A DNA stretch of 64,000 bases from contig NZ_BJTC01000001.1 of the NCBI RefSeq assembly GCF_006829085.1, positions 1 to 64,000 on the forward strand, read 5' to 3'. Numbering within the stretch: position 1 is the stretch's first letter; the number at the start of each line of letters is the position of its first letter. Shown piece by piece: positions 27,423 to 35,737 of this stretch. The translations under genes and the position numbers were made by a program. The DNA comes from Chryseobacterium sp. ON_d1. GTDB taxonomy: Bacteria > Bacteroidota > Bacteroidia > Flavobacteriales > Weeksellaceae. The notes under the pieces are model-generated. The model worked only from the letters and a program-made list of their open reading frames with translations. It was not told the DNA's origin and did no database searches.

Positions 27423-28190
27423 TTAAAGAAGATCAGTTTTACCTCTAAAAACTTGCTTTGCAGGACCTTCCAGCCATATATTCTGGAATGCATCACCGCT
27501 TTTTTCAGCATATACTTTAAGGTTTCCGCCTAAAGTTTTAACTTTTACAGAGGTTAGATTATGTTTTTGCAGAAAAGTTAAAGCAGAAGCTGTAACTCCT
27601 GTACCACAACTGTAAGTTTCGTCCTCAACGCCTCGTTCATAGGTTCTTACGAAAATTTCATTATCAGAAATTTTTTCCACAAAGTTCACATTGATTCCTT
27701 TTTCTTTATAAGTTTCAGAATTTCTGATACCATATCCTTCGTCATAAACGTTATAATCTTTCAGATTTTCTACATATTTTACATAATGAGGAGAACCGGT
27801 ATTCAGAACAAAGTCGTTTCCGTCATGTGAGACTGTGTCTACATTGATCATTTTTAGTTTAATGATTCCGTTGTGAATTTCAGCTTCATGTTCACCATCT
27901 GTAGCGATGAATCTGCACTTATCTTCAAAAATGTCCAGAAAAAATGCAAAAGCTACAAGGCATCTTCCTCCGTTTCCGCACATGGTACTTTCTCCTCCGT
28001 CAGAATTGTAGTACACCATTTTGAAATCATAATTGGGATCATTTTCCAATAGAATAAGTCCGTCAGCACCTATTCCGAAACGTCTGTCGCATAGTTTTTC
28101 AATAATATCCTTATCTTTAGTAAATTGCAGATCTCGGTTATCTACCATTACAAAATCATTCCCTGTTCCCTGATATTTATAAAATTCCAT
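27423..28190 (-). CDS. dapF: Diaminopimelate epimerase
   Basis: A 255-residue enzyme converting LL- to meso-diaminopimelate for lysine and peptidoglycan. MEFYKYQGTGNDFVMVDNRD opens the protein; the two catalytic cysteines are in STMCGNGGRC and ETYSCGTGVTASAL. The start at 28190 is chosen over an in-frame ATG at 28217, because family members begin here and because a perfect -7 box covers 28215-28222, which places the upstream codon before the start of the mRNA. It is first in an operon with mltG. Confidence 0.94.
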   Translation of the reverse strand: MEFYKYQGTGNDFVMVDNRDLQFTKDKDIIEKLCDRRFGIGADGLILLENDPNYDFKMVYYNSDGGESTMCGNGGRCLVAFAFFLDIFEDKCRFIATDGEHEAEIHNGIIKLKMINVDTVSHDGNDFVLNTGSPHYVKYVENLKDYNVYDEGYGIRNSETYKEKGINVNFVEKISDNEIFVRTYERGVEDETYSCGTGVTASALTFLQKHNLTSVKVKTLGGNLKVYAEKSGDAFQNIWLEGPAKQVFRGKTDLL

Positions 28191-28214
28191 ATTATCTTGT
28201 CTAAAATAAAGTAG

Positions 28215-28222
28215 CAAAATTA
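28215..28222 (-). promoter_or_regulatory. Probable -7 promoter box for dapF-mltG
   Basis: On the minus strand TAATTTTG matches TAnnTTTG. The start point would be near 28208, giving a leader of about 18 bases before the dapF ATG at 28190. Confidence 0.55.
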
Positions 28223-28240
28223 ATATATTTAAAATGAAAA

Positions 28241-28262
28241 ACGAACAGTGTTAGCTGTTCGT
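28241..28262 (-). terminator. Terminator of the pnuC-lipoprotein operon
   Basis: Stem ACGAACAG / CTGTTCGT with loop TGTTAG; on the minus strand it is followed by TTTTCATTTT. Confidence 0.75.
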
Positions 28263-28281
28263 TTCCTTATTTATAATCGTT

Positions 28282-28983
28282 TTATCTAAAGCCGCCTCCG
28301 CTGCTCTGCTGTCTGTTTGAGCTGCTGCTTTGGCTGCCTGAGCTGTTTCTGAATCCGCCTCCTGAAGATTCTGATCTGCTGCTGCTCTCAGAATTTCTGA
28401 ATCCACCACTGTTTTGGTTTCTGAATCCGCTGTTATTCTGGCTTCCCTGATTGTTCTGGTATCCGCTGCTTTGATTTCTGAATCCGCCACTGTTCTGGTT
28501 TCTGAATCCACTGTTGTTTTGGTTATTCTGATTTCCCTGGTTGTTCTGATAGCCATTGTTCTGGTTTCTGAATCCGCCATTATTATTTCTGTTGCCATTA
28601 TTATTGAAACCGCCGCCATTATTATAAGATCCGTTACTATTGGTAGTACGGGTATTCTGGAATCCGTTCTCAGGTCTTTGTGAAGTTACCGTAGATCTTC
28701 TTTCCACATATACTTTTCTTCTGGAGTTATTATAATTGTAGTAATAATAAGGAACTCCATTATCATAGTAGTAATTAACGTTGTTTCTGTAATAATAGCC
28801 GTCATTGCCCCAATATCCACCGCTTCCATAATATCCGGAAGGTGCATAGTAGTAACCGTTGTTATAATAGGGATCTCCGTAATAACCTCCGTTATTGCTG
28901 CCGTATCCGTCGGTATATGCTAAACAAGATGTTAAACTGGCAATAGCAAAAATACTGACTGCTATTTTAAATAAATTTTTCAT
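28282..28983 (-). CDS. Low-complexity Gly/Asn/Gln/Ser-rich lipoprotein
   Basis: A 233-residue lipoprotein: signal MKNLFKIAVSIFAIASLTSC with lipidated Cys20. The first part is Tyr/Gly-rich (DGYGSNNGGYYGDPYYNNGYY). After KVYVERRSTV the rest is built from degenerate repeats of the type GGFRNQNSGGFRNQ and GYQNNQGNQNN, then GGGFRNSSGSQSSSSN. Such tracts are disordered and may be sticky or gel-forming on the surface. The alternative frame over the repeats is an artefact of the biased codons. It overlaps the end of pnuC by four bases (ATGA), so the two are translationally coupled; the reason is not obvious. Confidence 0.75.
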   Translation of the reverse strand: MKNLFKIAVSIFAIASLTSCLAYTDGYGSNNGGYYGDPYYNNGYYYAPSGYYGSGGYWGNDGYYYRNNVNYYYDNGVPYYYYNYNNSRRKVYVERRSTVTSQRPENGFQNTRTTNSNGSYNNGGGFNNNGNRNNNGGFRNQNNGYQNNQGNQNNQNNSGFRNQNSGGFRNQSSGYQNNQGSQNNSGFRNQNSGGFRNSESSSRSESSGGGFRNSSGSQSSSSNRQQSSGGGFR

Positions 28984-29657
28984 GACTTTATTGTACTTTT
29001 TTCTTTAAAACTTTTTTTCCAATTGACGTATCCTAAGATAGCCATTATAGTAAATACCAAATATTGAACCGAAGTGATTCCAAGTCCCTTAAAAATCATC
29101 ATAGGCATGCAAATAAAATCTCCGATGATCCAGAAAATCCAGTTCTCAATGCGCTGTTTGGCCATCAACCACATTCCTACTAAAAATATTGAAGTGGTAA
29201 AAACATCCATCCAGTTTGCCCAGTCCAGATGATATAATCCTAAACTGGTTCCTTCCATGGAGAATTTATTATCAATATAAGGTTTGTAATAATAAATAAG
29301 AGTAACGAGAGCAAGACTCAGAATAAAAAGTACAGTGGCATAAATCCATTCTTTTCGTGTAGCCCATGTGACATCAACATGAATATGATCTTTAGAATTT
29401 CTGGCCCATAATATCCATCCGTAGACACTCATTACGGTATAATATACATTGATCAGACAATCACCCAGTAACCCGAAGTTGAAGAGTATATAAACATAGA
29501 TGAGTGTAGAAATAATGCCGGTAGGGTATACCCATATATTTTTTTTGATTGAAAAATATACACTCAGCATTCCGAAAACGGCTCCCGAAGCTTCCAGTAT
29601 AATCTGCAAAGCATTATAGCTCTCATAAGGCTTTATGAAAAGATCATATAAATTCAT
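28980..29657 (-). CDS. pnuC: Nicotinamide riboside/mononucleotide transporter PnuC
   Basis: A 225-residue inner-membrane protein with about seven helices. ILEASGAVFGMLSVYFSIKKN, YPTGIISTLIYVYILF, and GDCLINVYYTVMSVYGWILWAR carry the conserved aromatic substrate site of the family, and NWIFWIIGDFICMPMMIFKG near the end is also typical. It takes up nicotinamide riboside (or a related vitamin) for NAD synthesis. In many genomes it sits beside a TonB receptor or NadR; here the partner gene is an unrelated lipoprotein overlapping by ATGA. Confidence 0.9.
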   Translation of the reverse strand: MNLYDLFIKPYESYNALQIILEASGAVFGMLSVYFSIKKNIWVYPTGIISTLIYVYILFNFGLLGDCLINVYYTVMSVYGWILWARNSKDHIHVDVTWATRKEWIYATVLFILSLALVTLIYYYKPYIDNKFSMEGTSLGLYHLDWANWMDVFTTSIFLVGMWLMAKQRIENWIFWIIGDFICMPMMIFKGLGITSVQYLVFTIMAILGYVNWKKSFKEKSTIKS

Positions 29658-29822
29658 GTGATCAAAAATAAAGAAAATTTAACACTTTCAGAAATACTAT
29701 AACGAAGGTGCTGATCAGATTTTTAGAGCCTTTAATGTAAAATAAATGATGAAATTTTAACGATTAACGTGAGAGTTTATAAATTTTTTATATTTTCGTA
29801 AATCCTTAATAAATAAAAAAAC

Positions 29823-31340
29823 ATGTCGAAAATTTGGGTTAAAAAGCCACTAAGTGCCTATGAGGCAGATATGAAGAAAAGTGAGCTGAAAAAAGTCCTT
29901 GGAAAATGGAGTTTAACAGCTATTGGAGTGGGTGCTATCATCGGTGGTGGAATCTTCGTTCTTACCGGAACGGGAGCCTATTATCATGCAGGACCAGCAC
30001 TTGCAATTTCCTTTATTATAGCAGGGATCGCCTGCGTTTTTGCTGCATTATGCTATGCAGAGTTTGCCTCCATTATACCTGTAGAAGGTTCAGCTTATGC
30101 TTACGCGTATGGAACTGTTGGAGAAATTTTTGCATGGGCCATGGGATGGTGTCTCATCCTTGAGTATGCCATGGCAAGTATGGCGGTTTCCGTGAGCTGG
30201 TCCGGATATTTTAACAAATTTTTGAAAATTTTTAATATTCATTTGCCTGCATATTTAACGTCAGATCCGGCAAGTTATACCGGAGAAGGGTTTTCTATGA
30301 ACCTGCCTGCATTCATTCTCGTTCTTTTAATTACTGCATTATTGGTAAAAGGAACTAAAGAAGCTGCCGGAGCCAATAACCTGATCGTTTTAATGAAGAC
30401 TTCAGCCGTTATCTTTGTAATTATAGCAGGGGTCTATATTATTTTTTCCAATACTGATCTTTATAATGCTGTAGATGGGGTTAAAAACTGGAAACCTTTT
30501 ATTCCGGATCCGATCAAGATTAAAAATTCTGAAGGCGATATGGTCTCTGCATATGGGATTAAAGGAATCATTTCCGGAGCAGCAGCTATTTTCTTTGCCT
30601 ATATTGGTTTTGACGCTGTTTCTACACAGGCAGGAGAGGCTATTAATCCTAAAAAAGATGTGCCTTTCGCCATCATCGCTTCATTATTGATCTGTACAGC
30701 TTTATATATCTGTGTGTCTCTTGTGTTAACAGGAATGATGCATTACACAGACTTCAACCCGGAAGGGAAATATCCGGATGCCATTAAAGCTCCTGTAGCT
30801 TATGCTTTTGAAATTGCAGGAAAACACTGGGCCAGTAATATTGTAACAATTGCTGCTACTGTAGGATTGATTTCCGTAGTAATGGTAATGATGATGGGAC
30901 AGTCAAGAATCTTCATCGGAATGGCAAAAGACGGATTGATTCCTAAATTCTTCGGACAGCTTCACCCAAAAACAAAAACGCCTTACAAAGGAATTATTTT
31001 GCTGGGAATCGTAGTAGCATTTGTAGCTGCGTTTACTCCAATTTCTACACTGGCAGATATGACAAGTTTCGGGACCCTGTTTGCATTTACTCTGGTGTGT
31101 ATCGCCGTTTGGATAATGAGAAAAAAAGAACCTAATCTGATAAGACCTTTTAAGGTGCCTGCTTATAAGATTGTAGTAGCATTAGGAGTAATTATCAATC
31201 TGTATTTGATCTTCAACTTAAGTGCTCATGCATTGGAACTTTCTGCAGTATGGCTGTTCTTTGGAGGTTTGGTGTATTTCCTTTACGGAAAATCAAACAG
31301 TAAACTTAACAATCCTGAAAAATATCAGAATCAAGATTAA
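29823..31340 (+). CDS. APC-family amino acid permease
   Basis: A 505-residue inner-membrane transporter with about 12-13 helices. TAIGVGAIIGGGIFVLTGTG is the APC substrate-binding signature on helix 1; GSAYAYAYGTVGEIFAWAMGW and FFAYIGFDAVSTQAGEAINPKKDVP are also family hallmarks. It is closest to the cationic amino acid transporter (YfnA-like) branch, judging by length and by the last helices. Uptake is proton-coupled in relatives; the substrate is not certain. It has its own UUCG-loop terminator. Confidence 0.92.
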   Translation: MSKIWVKKPLSAYEADMKKSELKKVLGKWSLTAIGVGAIIGGGIFVLTGTGAYYHAGPALAISFIIAGIACVFAALCYAEFASIIPVEGSAYAYAYGTVGEIFAWAMGWCLILEYAMASMAVSVSWSGYFNKFLKIFNIHLPAYLTSDPASYTGEGFSMNLPAFILVLLITALLVKGTKEAAGANNLIVLMKTSAVIFVIIAGVYIIFSNTDLYNAVDGVKNWKPFIPDPIKIKNSEGDMVSAYGIKGIISGAAAIFFAYIGFDAVSTQAGEAINPKKDVPFAIIASLLICTALYICVSLVLTGMMHYTDFNPEGKYPDAIKAPVAYAFEIAGKHWASNIVTIAATVGLISVVMVMMMGQSRIFIGMAKDGLIPKFFGQLHPKTKTPYKGIILLGIVVAFVAAFTPISTLADMTSFGTLFAFTLVCIAVWIMRKKEPNLIRPFKVPAYKIVVALGVIINLYLIFNLSAHALELSAVWLFFGGLVYFLYGKSNSKLNNPEKYQNQD

Positions 31341-31346
31341 TCATAT

Positions 31347-31369
31347 AAACCGCTTCGGCGGTTTTTTTT
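31347..31369 (+). terminator. Terminator after the permease gene
   Basis: Stem AAACCGC / GCGGTTT with a very stable TTCG tetraloop, followed by a T run. Confidence 0.9.
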
Positions 31370-31385
31370 GTTTTAAAAATAGTAT

Positions 31386-32399
31386 ATGAAAAAAACTTTC
31401 ACCATTTTATTTCTGTCCTTAGGACTTACCGCGTTTTCCCAACAGGTGGAAAGCCTTGAAACGATTCTTAATGATAAAATCAGCATCAGAGCTCTGGAGT
31501 TATATAACAATAAGGTCTGGTACAGTGGTACAGATTCCAAATTCGGGTTTGTAGATCTTAAAGATTATAAAAACCAGAAGCAGATAAAGCTCTCCGAAGA
31601 GAAACTTGAATTCAGGACTTTGGGACAGGATAAAATTTCTTTTTATGCCATTAATATAGTAAGTCCCGGCCGTTTTTTTAAAATCAACAAGCATGATTTA
31701 AAATCCGAAATAGTTTTTACGGATACCACCAAAACAGCTTTCTATGATGCCCTACATTTTGTCAATGATAAACTGGCCTACACATTTAGTGATGCAGATA
31801 AGGATAATATTCTGAAAATGGCAGTATACAGGAATGGAAAATGGAGCATGTTTAAGAATAATCTAAAATTAAACGAAGGGGAAGCTGCCTTTGCTGCAAG
31901 TAATACCAATATATCATCAGCTAAGAAATATCTGTGGATTGCCACAGGAGGAAAAGCTTCAAGAATTTTGAGAATGACTCTGAAAGATGAAAAGTTTGAA
32001 GTTTTCAATACTCCTTTTGTACAGGGAGAATCTTCTCAGGGAATGTATTCCATTGATTTTTATGATGACCGTTTCGGAATTGCAGCAGGAGGAGATTATA
32101 CCAAACAGGACGCTAATATTAATAATATTGCAACTACAAATGATGGAGGTGAGACCTGGCAGATTCAGGCTTCAGGGCAGAATGCGGGGTATACCACCTG
32201 TGTGAAAATAAAGCCGGGATCAAAAGGAAAAGAAATCATTGCTGTAGGGGACCAACATATCAGCTATTCCTCAGATTTTGGTAAAACATGGAAGAAGATT
32301 TCAGAAGAAAAAGGTTTCTTTGTCTGCCAATGGATTGATAGCAATAGGGTGGTTCTTGCAGGAAATAGTAAAATTGCGGTAATGAAATTAAAATTTTAA
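31386..32399 (+). CDS. Exported YCF48/BNR-type beta-propeller protein
   Basis: A 337-residue protein with signal peptide MKKTFTILFLSLGLTAFSQ. Repeats of the BNR/YCF48 type are seen, such as TNDGGETWQIQASG and YSSDFGKTWKKISEEKG, each with the Asp-box S/T-x-D-x-G-x-T-W. Related Flavobacteriia proteins are often labelled oxidoreductase without proof. The protein probably forms a propeller in the periplasm or on the surface; the ligand is unknown. It starts 45 bases after the permease stop, beyond a strong terminator. Confidence 0.8.
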   Translation: MKKTFTILFLSLGLTAFSQQVESLETILNDKISIRALELYNNKVWYSGTDSKFGFVDLKDYKNQKQIKLSEEKLEFRTLGQDKISFYAINIVSPGRFFKINKHDLKSEIVFTDTTKTAFYDALHFVNDKLAYTFSDADKDNILKMAVYRNGKWSMFKNNLKLNEGEAAFAASNTNISSAKKYLWIATGGKASRILRMTLKDEKFEVFNTPFVQGESSQGMYSIDFYDDRFGIAAGGDYTKQDANINNIATTNDGGETWQIQASGQNAGYTTCVKIKPGSKGKEIIAVGDQHISYSSDFGKTWKKISEEKGFFVCQWIDSNRVVLAGNSKIAVMKLKF

Positions 32400-32576
32400 A
32401 TAGCAGGAATAGAATTTATCACTATTGGTCAAAAGCCTGATCAAACGTATTTAGACTCATTATAAAATAGAACCTAATATAATTCATAGGTTAAAATTCA
32501 TAACTAATGGTTAATTTTGTAAGATGAAATTTAATGATGTTTCAATTTCATGCCCTTATAAAATTTTAATTTTCAA

Positions 32577-33935
32577 ATGAATTCTTTAATAGATAAGTAT
32601 AATATTCCAGGACCGCGTTACACTTCTTATCCTACTGTTCCGTACTGGGATGAATCAACATTTTCACCGGAAAAATGGAAAGAAACTGTCATCAGGTCTT
32701 TTGATGAGAGTAATGCAGCGGAGGGAATTTCTATTTATATCCATTTGCCTTTCTGTGAGGCATTGTGTACGTTCTGTGCCTGCCATAAGCGTATTACAAA
32801 GCAGCACAGTGTTGAAGTTCCTTATCTTGAAAGTGTTTTAAAAGAATGGAAACTGTATCTTGATCTTTTCAGCGAAAGACCAAAACTGAAAGAATTACAC
32901 CTGGGAGGAGGAACACCTACGTTTTTTTCTCCCGAGAATCTGAGAACATTGCTGGAAGGAATTTTCTCAACGGTAGATATCGCAGAACACCCTGAGTTTT
33001 CTTTTGAAGGACATCCCAATAATACAACAAAAGAACATCTTCAGACTTTATATGATCTTGGTTTCAGAAGAGTAAGCTTTGGTGTTCAGGATTATGATCC
33101 TAAGGTTCAGAAAGCGATTAACAGAATACAGCCTTTTGAAAATGTAAAAAATGTTACTGAATGGGCAAAGGAAATCGGATACAGAGGAATCAGCCATGAT
33201 TTGGTTTTCGGATTGCCCCACCAGAACTGGGAAGCAATGGAACATACCATCAGAAAAACAATGGAATTGAAACCGGACAGATTAGCTTTCTATTCTTATG
33301 CACACGTTCCATGGGTGAAGGGAGTAGGACAGAGAGGTTTTGATGAAAATGACCTGCCAAGCGGTGAAGAAAAACGCCGTTTGTATGAAGATGGGAAGAA
33401 GCTTCTTCAGGATTTAGGATATATTGAAGTAGGAATGGATCACTTCTCTCTTGAGCATGATGATCTTTACCAGTCTTTGATTCATAAAAAGCTTCACAGA
33501 AATTTCATGGGATATACTTCCAGTAAAACCCAGCTGATGGTAGGCCTTGGGATGTCTGCAATATCAGATTCATGGTATGCTTTTGCCCAGAATGTGAAAA
33601 CAGTGGAAGAATACCAGAAAATGGTTGAAGAAGGTGAAATTCCTGTTGTAAAAGGACATGTTCTGAGTGATGAAGATCTGACAGTAAGAAGACATATTCT
33701 CAATCTGATGTGCCAGCTTGAAACCACTTTTGATATAAACAACTCTTTCCCGGAGCTTGAAAATGCGCTGGAAATGCTGAAAGAGATGGAAAATGACGGG
33801 CTGGTTGAAATCCACGGAACAGAAGTCAGAATTACGGAAGCAGGTAGAGCATTTACAAGAAACGTAGCCATGGTTTTTGACCTGAGAATGATGAGAAATA
33901 AACCCGAAACGAGGATTTTCTCCATGACAATATAA
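32577..33935 (+). CDS. hemN: Oxygen-independent coproporphyrinogen III dehydrogenase
   Basis: A 452-residue radical SAM enzyme of haem synthesis, which decarboxylates coproporphyrinogen III without oxygen. NIPGPRYTSYPTVPYWDES is the N-terminal signature of true HemN. The 4Fe-4S cluster cysteines are in FCEALCTFCACHK (C-x3-C-x2-C, about residue 60). LHLGGGTPTFFSPENL and FEGHPNNTTKEHL, then SFGVQDYDPKVQKAINRIQP, complete the core. Full length and all motifs separate it from the HemW/HemN-like group. It is followed by a terminator. Confidence 0.95.
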   Translation: MNSLIDKYNIPGPRYTSYPTVPYWDESTFSPEKWKETVIRSFDESNAAEGISIYIHLPFCEALCTFCACHKRITKQHSVEVPYLESVLKEWKLYLDLFSERPKLKELHLGGGTPTFFSPENLRTLLEGIFSTVDIAEHPEFSFEGHPNNTTKEHLQTLYDLGFRRVSFGVQDYDPKVQKAINRIQPFENVKNVTEWAKEIGYRGISHDLVFGLPHQNWEAMEHTIRKTMELKPDRLAFYSYAHVPWVKGVGQRGFDENDLPSGEEKRRLYEDGKKLLQDLGYIEVGMDHFSLEHDDLYQSLIHKKLHRNFMGYTSSKTQLMVGLGMSAISDSWYAFAQNVKTVEEYQKMVEEGEIPVVKGHVLSDEDLTVRRHILNLMCQLETTFDINNSFPELENALEMLKEMENDGLVEIHGTEVRITEAGRAFTRNVAMVFDLRMMRNKPETRIFSMTI

Positions 33936-33936
33936 T

Positions 33937-33966
33937 AAAAGCGGTTCAGAGATGAACCGCTTTTTT
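33937..33966 (+). terminator. Terminator after hemN
   Basis: Stem AAAAGCGGTTCA / TGAACCGCTTTT, loop GAGA, then T residues. Confidence 0.9.
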
Positions 33967-33984
33967 ATTGCCGCTTGAGCTTTT

Positions 33985-34149
33985 TTATTTAAATACAATG
34001 TCTGCAAAGATTTATAATGTTTGATTGATCTTCATGTTCGCAAAGTCTCTGTATTGAGCGGGATTTTTTCTGAGTGAAAAACCCTGGCGATCTTTTTCAT
34101 AGAATTTTAAAAATCTTAGCGTTTCGTTTGTGTTTACAGCCAGCTGTTG
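33985..34149. other. Intergenic relic, possible dispersed repeat
   Basis: On the minus strand this gap reads AACGAAACGCTAAGATTTTT and later AGAGACTTTGCGAACATGAA. Paired CGCTAAGA and TTTGCG words with a decayed look are typical of intergenic repeats in Chryseobacterium-like genomes. No ORF or RNA gene is recognised. Confidence 0.35.
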
Positions 34150-35520
34150 CTATTTGATAACCAATTTCTGACTATAAGATTTCAATGTTCCAGATTTAAG
34201 ATTGATAAAATATACTCCGGCAGGAATTCCTGAAATATTGATTCCTGTTCCATTAGAGATTTTATCTGCTGTCAATACTTTTCTTCCTTCGGAATTTATA
34301 ATCTCCAAAGTAGCTTTTTCATCTTTGATTCCCTCAATAAAAATTTCTTTAGAAGCTGGATTAGGATAAACTTTTATAGTTCCTAAGGTATTATTTTCCT
34401 GAGTTGCTAAAGTTCCTGTGGTGATTTTGAAAATCTTTCCGCTGTTCACGGCTGCCACATATAACTCTTTCTGATTATCCTGCCCGAAAGTGGAAAAATT
34501 ATTTCCGGAATAAGGAGTCGTCCATGTGATGGTATTATTGCTGTCAAGAATCCCGATCTGCGTAGAGCAGTAATCTGCAAAGAAATATTTTCCCTGCAGT
34601 GTAGGATACTGAGTTCCCCGGTACACATACCCTCCTGTAATAGAGCATTTCCCTCCGGAATGATCGTATACCGCAACAGGGAAGGTCATGGTGGACTGTG
34701 CGGCACATCCTGCCGTATTGTAGGCATTATTACCCTCATAACAACGCCAGCCATAGTTTAAGCCAGCCTGTGTAATAGGCATTTTATTGATTTCTTCTAT
34801 AGCTCCCTGTCCGACATCTGCAATCATAGCATTACCTGTTGTCAGGTCGAAAGAAAACTTCCATGCATTTCTGAGCCCATAAGCCCAGATTTCGTCTGCA
34901 CCGTCTACCCCTGCTCCTGCAAAAGGATTATCTGGAGGGATATTATAGGGACCGGTAGCATCTACATCTATTCTCAGCATCTTTCCCAGTAATGAATTTT
35001 TGTTTTGGGCATTATTATTCGGATCCCCGCCGCTTCCTCCGTCTCCTGTGATGATCCAGAGCTTTCCGTCAGGAGCAAAATGAATGCTTCCTCCATTGTG
35101 ATTGTCGAAAGGTTTCGGAATACTCAGAAGGATTTTCTCAGAATTGGGATCCGCAACATTGGGATCTGCTGTACTTACACTGTATCTCGCGACAGTAACA
35201 TTTCCGGCTGTATTGTTATAATACACAAAAAAATACCCATTAGTAGAGTACTGTGGATGAAATGCGAGACCAAGAAGACCTCTTTCACCGCCAAAAATAA
35301 TTTTTGAACTTATATTCAGGAATTGAGTGGAGTTAACAGTCCCATTAGGCTGAATAATTTTAATGATACCGTTCTGCTGAACAACAAAAAGACGGCTGTC
35401 ATTGGCATTCGTAATCTCTACAGGATTGGTTAGTCCCGTGACAAATTCTTCCAAATTAATACTTTGAGAATTAACAATTAAGGAAGAAAAAATACTGATG
35501 CTAAAAAGTAATTTTTTCAT
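34150..35520 (-). CDS. PQQ-type sugar dehydrogenase with T9SS sorting domain
   Basis: A 456-residue secreted protein. Signal peptide MKKLLFSISIFSSLIVNSQ; six-bladed propeller of the glucose/sorbosone dehydrogenase family, with LTNPVEITNANDSRLFVVQQ, GERGLLGLAFHPQYSTNGYF, NHNGGSIHFAPDGKLWIITGD and DEIWAYGLRNAWKFSFD. The last ~75 residues are a T9SS type A sorting domain (TIKVYPNPASKEIFIEG, ending GVYFINLKSGTLKSYSQKLVIK). Family members oxidise aldose sugars with PQQ, but no PQQ synthesis genes are visible, so activity is not certain. The product should be at the cell surface or in the medium. Confidence 0.9.
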   Translation of the reverse strand: MKKLLFSISIFSSLIVNSQSINLEEFVTGLTNPVEITNANDSRLFVVQQNGIIKIIQPNGTVNSTQFLNISSKIIFGGERGLLGLAFHPQYSTNGYFFVYYNNTAGNVTVARYSVSTADPNVADPNSEKILLSIPKPFDNHNGGSIHFAPDGKLWIITGDGGSGGDPNNNAQNKNSLLGKMLRIDVDATGPYNIPPDNPFAGAGVDGADEIWAYGLRNAWKFSFDLTTGNAMIADVGQGAIEEINKMPITQAGLNYGWRCYEGNNAYNTAGCAAQSTMTFPVAVYDHSGGKCSITGGYVYRGTQYPTLQGKYFFADYCSTQIGILDSNNTITWTTPYSGNNFSTFGQDNQKELYVAAVNSGKIFKITTGTLATQENNTLGTIKVYPNPASKEIFIEGIKDEKATLEIINSEGRKVLTADKISNGTGINISGIPAGVYFINLKSGTLKSYSQKLVIK

Positions 35521-35700
35521 AATATTTTGAGAGTTAGTGTGTTGAGAAATAGTATGAAAATTTTATACCAATCATATTTTGAAGACTTCATTATGATAGT
35601 ATGGAAAAATTGTTAAATCTTAAATAGAAATCACAATACCAATATATCTGGAAATAAACCATTTCTGTTGTTAAAAATTCATAAAATACAAGAAAATCAT

Positions 35701-35708
35701 TATATTTG
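35701..35708 (+). promoter_or_regulatory. Probable -7 promoter box for secDF
   Basis: TATATTTG matches TAnnTTTG. The predicted start near 35715 gives a leader of about 23 bases. A clear -33 TTTG is not seen. Confidence 0.45.
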
Positions 35709-35737
35709 CCGACTTAATTTAACGTAGTTATAACAAA

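Noticed and set aside
28251..28619. Second frame over the Gly/Asn repeats (122 codons)
   Set aside because: Thr/Glu/Ala-biased reading of the same repetitive codons. The frame with the lipoprotein signal is the real one.
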